DNA of 5,294 nt from Rhodoferax sp. (GTDB lineage Bacteria; Pseudomonadota; Gammaproteobacteria; Burkholderiales; Burkholderiaceae_C): positions 1 to 5,294 of the forward strand of contig JAQSDS010000139.1 in assembly GCA_029946045.1 (NCBI GenBank), in the 5' to 3' direction. The notes beneath the pieces are model-generated. The model was not told the origin of the DNA. It saw only the letters and a program-made list of their open reading frames with translations, and searched no databases. Shown here in pieces: positions 4,435-5,294 of this stretch (within the stretch, counting starts at the first letter, position 1; each line of letters opens with the position of its first letter). Position numbers and translations under genes: made by a program.

Positions 4435-5294
4435 ATGTTCTTGGGAAAATTTTTTTCGCGGATGCCAATTTGCAGCGCCATCGCTTGCGGTTTGCTCTCT
4501 GCTTGCTCGCAAGGCCCGGATATGTCAGGGATTGCGGCCGAGCGTGAACGCCCGGTGCATCGTTACGACATCAGCCAAGCGATTGCCAGCAATGGCAAGG
4601 TTGTTGTCGTCGGTACTCAAAGCGGCGTCATTCTGACCTCGGAAGACCAGGGCAAGAGCTGGAAACGGATTCCATTGGGCAATACTTCCCTTGTCGACGT
4701 GACCGTATGCGGCGATCAGGGCTTTGTCGCTATCGATCATTACCACAAGGTTTGGTCAGCAGATGCCGAGGGCAAGAAATGGAACTCGGTTTCGCTGGCA
4801 ATGCCGCGCACACCATTGGCTGTGACTTGCGATAAGCAGGGTGGCTGGTGGGTCGTTGGAGTGAATTCCGTCATCGCGGGTAGCGCTGATCATGGCGCGA
4901 CCTGGAAGACCACCGAACTGGGGGAAGACACGCAGATCACGGCAATCCAGTTTCTCGATGAGAGAAACGCAATCGCCTTGGGCGAATTTGGCTTGTCGGT
5001 GACGAGTGATGACGGTGGTGTGACTTGGAAAAAAGGTCCGAAGATGCCCGGCGATTTCTACCCCTACGCCGCTCTGTTCGCCTCGCGTACTGAAGGCTGG
5101 GTAGCCGGCGTTGCCGGCCAGATGCTGACCACCACAGACGGTGGTAAGACATGGCGTAAGCAGCCCAACACCACGGGTGCCTCGCTCAACCGGCTGTTCA
5201 TGCATGAAGGAAAGCCGTTTGGGGTGGGCGCTGGTGGTGTCATCGCCCAACTCGAGGGAAATAGCTGGCGCGCTGTGACCTACACCGATGCAGT
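4435..5294 (+). CDS. YCF48/BNR-type beta-propeller lipoprotein (5' part; runs off the window)
   Basis: Starts at ATG 4435 and stays open to the window end (286 codons plus two bases). Residues 1-24 form a lipoprotein signal: basic n-region (K5, R9), short hydrophobic core, and lipobox L-S-A-C with Cys24. Ser25 follows, so outer-membrane sorting is expected. The mature part is a beta-propeller built from repeats of about 40 residues ending in Asp-box-like turns: SEDQGKSW (69-76), the degenerate SADAEGKKW (108-116), SADHGATW (150-157), SDDGGVTW (191-198) and TTDGGKTW (233-240), with a further Trp at 278. This matches the YCF48 (photosystem II assembly factor HCF136-like) and sialidase-type BNR fold. 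In non-photosynthetic proteobacteria such proteins are not PSII factors. From memory, their genes often neighbour RND-type exporter and DUF1329/DUF1302 genes, which would lie beyond the right edge here. A scaffold or assembly role in the envelope is inference. No catalytic site is seen. Confidence 0.85.
   Translation, partial: MFLGKFFSRMPICSAIACGLLSACSQGPDMSGIAAERERPVHRYDISQAIASNGKVVVVGTQSGVILTSEDQGKSWKRIPLGNTSLVDVTVCGDQGFVAIDHYHKVWSADAEGKKWNSVSLAMPRTPLAVTCDKQGGWWVVGVNSVIAGSADHGATWKTTELGEDTQITAIQFLDERNAIALGEFGLSVTSDDGGVTWKKGPKMPGDFYPYAALFASRTEGWVAGVAGQMLTTTDGGKTWRKQPNTTGASLNRLFMHEGKPFGVGAGGVIAQLEGNSWRAVTYTDA

Noticed and set aside
4266..5250. Minus-strand frames opposite the lipoprotein gene (71, 73, 164 and 71 codons)
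   Set aside because: The plus strand has a signal peptide, lipobox and regularly spaced propeller repeats throughout. The minus-strand products show none of these.
1..5294. tRNA, rRNA, riboswitch, CRISPR array or replication origin
   Set aside because: No cloverleaf-like stretch, spaced repeat array, known riboswitch core or iteron cluster was seen on either strand.

Overview
The window reads as a piece of a betaproteobacterial chromosome, most likely Burkholderiales and perhaps Comamonadaceae (Rhodoferax/Polaromonas-like). This rests on moderately high GC with G/C-ending codons in the intact genes, the style of the proteins, and the type of IS3-family relic. It is an inference from composition and remembered protein families; no search was run.

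Layout, left to right. (1) Positions 1-125 hold the last 40 codons of a plus-strand gene whose tail resembles M48-family metallopeptidases. (2) After about 200 bp of non-coding DNA come two complete plus-strand genes: aspartate ammonia-lyase (aspA, 344-1747) and a Dcu-family C4-dicarboxylate transporter (1798-3123). They are 50 bp apart and almost certainly co-transcribed. Together they form a known metabolic module: the transporter exchanges C4-dicarboxylates such as aspartate, fumarate and succinate, and AspA interconverts aspartate with fumarate plus ammonium, supporting fumarate respiration or aspartate use as a nitrogen or carbon source. (3) A small possible gene of 60 codons (3243-3425) follows. 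(4) Next is a badly decayed, internally deleted IS3-family insertion sequence on the minus strand (about 3436-4007). All three catalytic acidic residues are lost or changed, and there are three in-frame stops, an 8-bp tandem duplication causing a frameshift, and two internal deletions. (5) About 430 bp of AT-richer non-coding DNA with two small dyad sequences leads into (6) the 5' part (286 codons) of a plus-strand gene for a lipoprotein with a YCF48/BNR-type beta-propeller, cut by the window end.

No RNA gene, CRISPR array or recognisably new system is visible. The best leads are a GGGTA-w-CTAC motif found upstream of both aspA and the propeller lipoprotein gene, a well-resolved decay history for the IS relic, and a transporter that mixes DcuA-like and DcuB-like signature stretches. 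Three items are easily missed because they are partial or broken: the M48 tail, the IS orfA/orfB relics and the lipoprotein gene.
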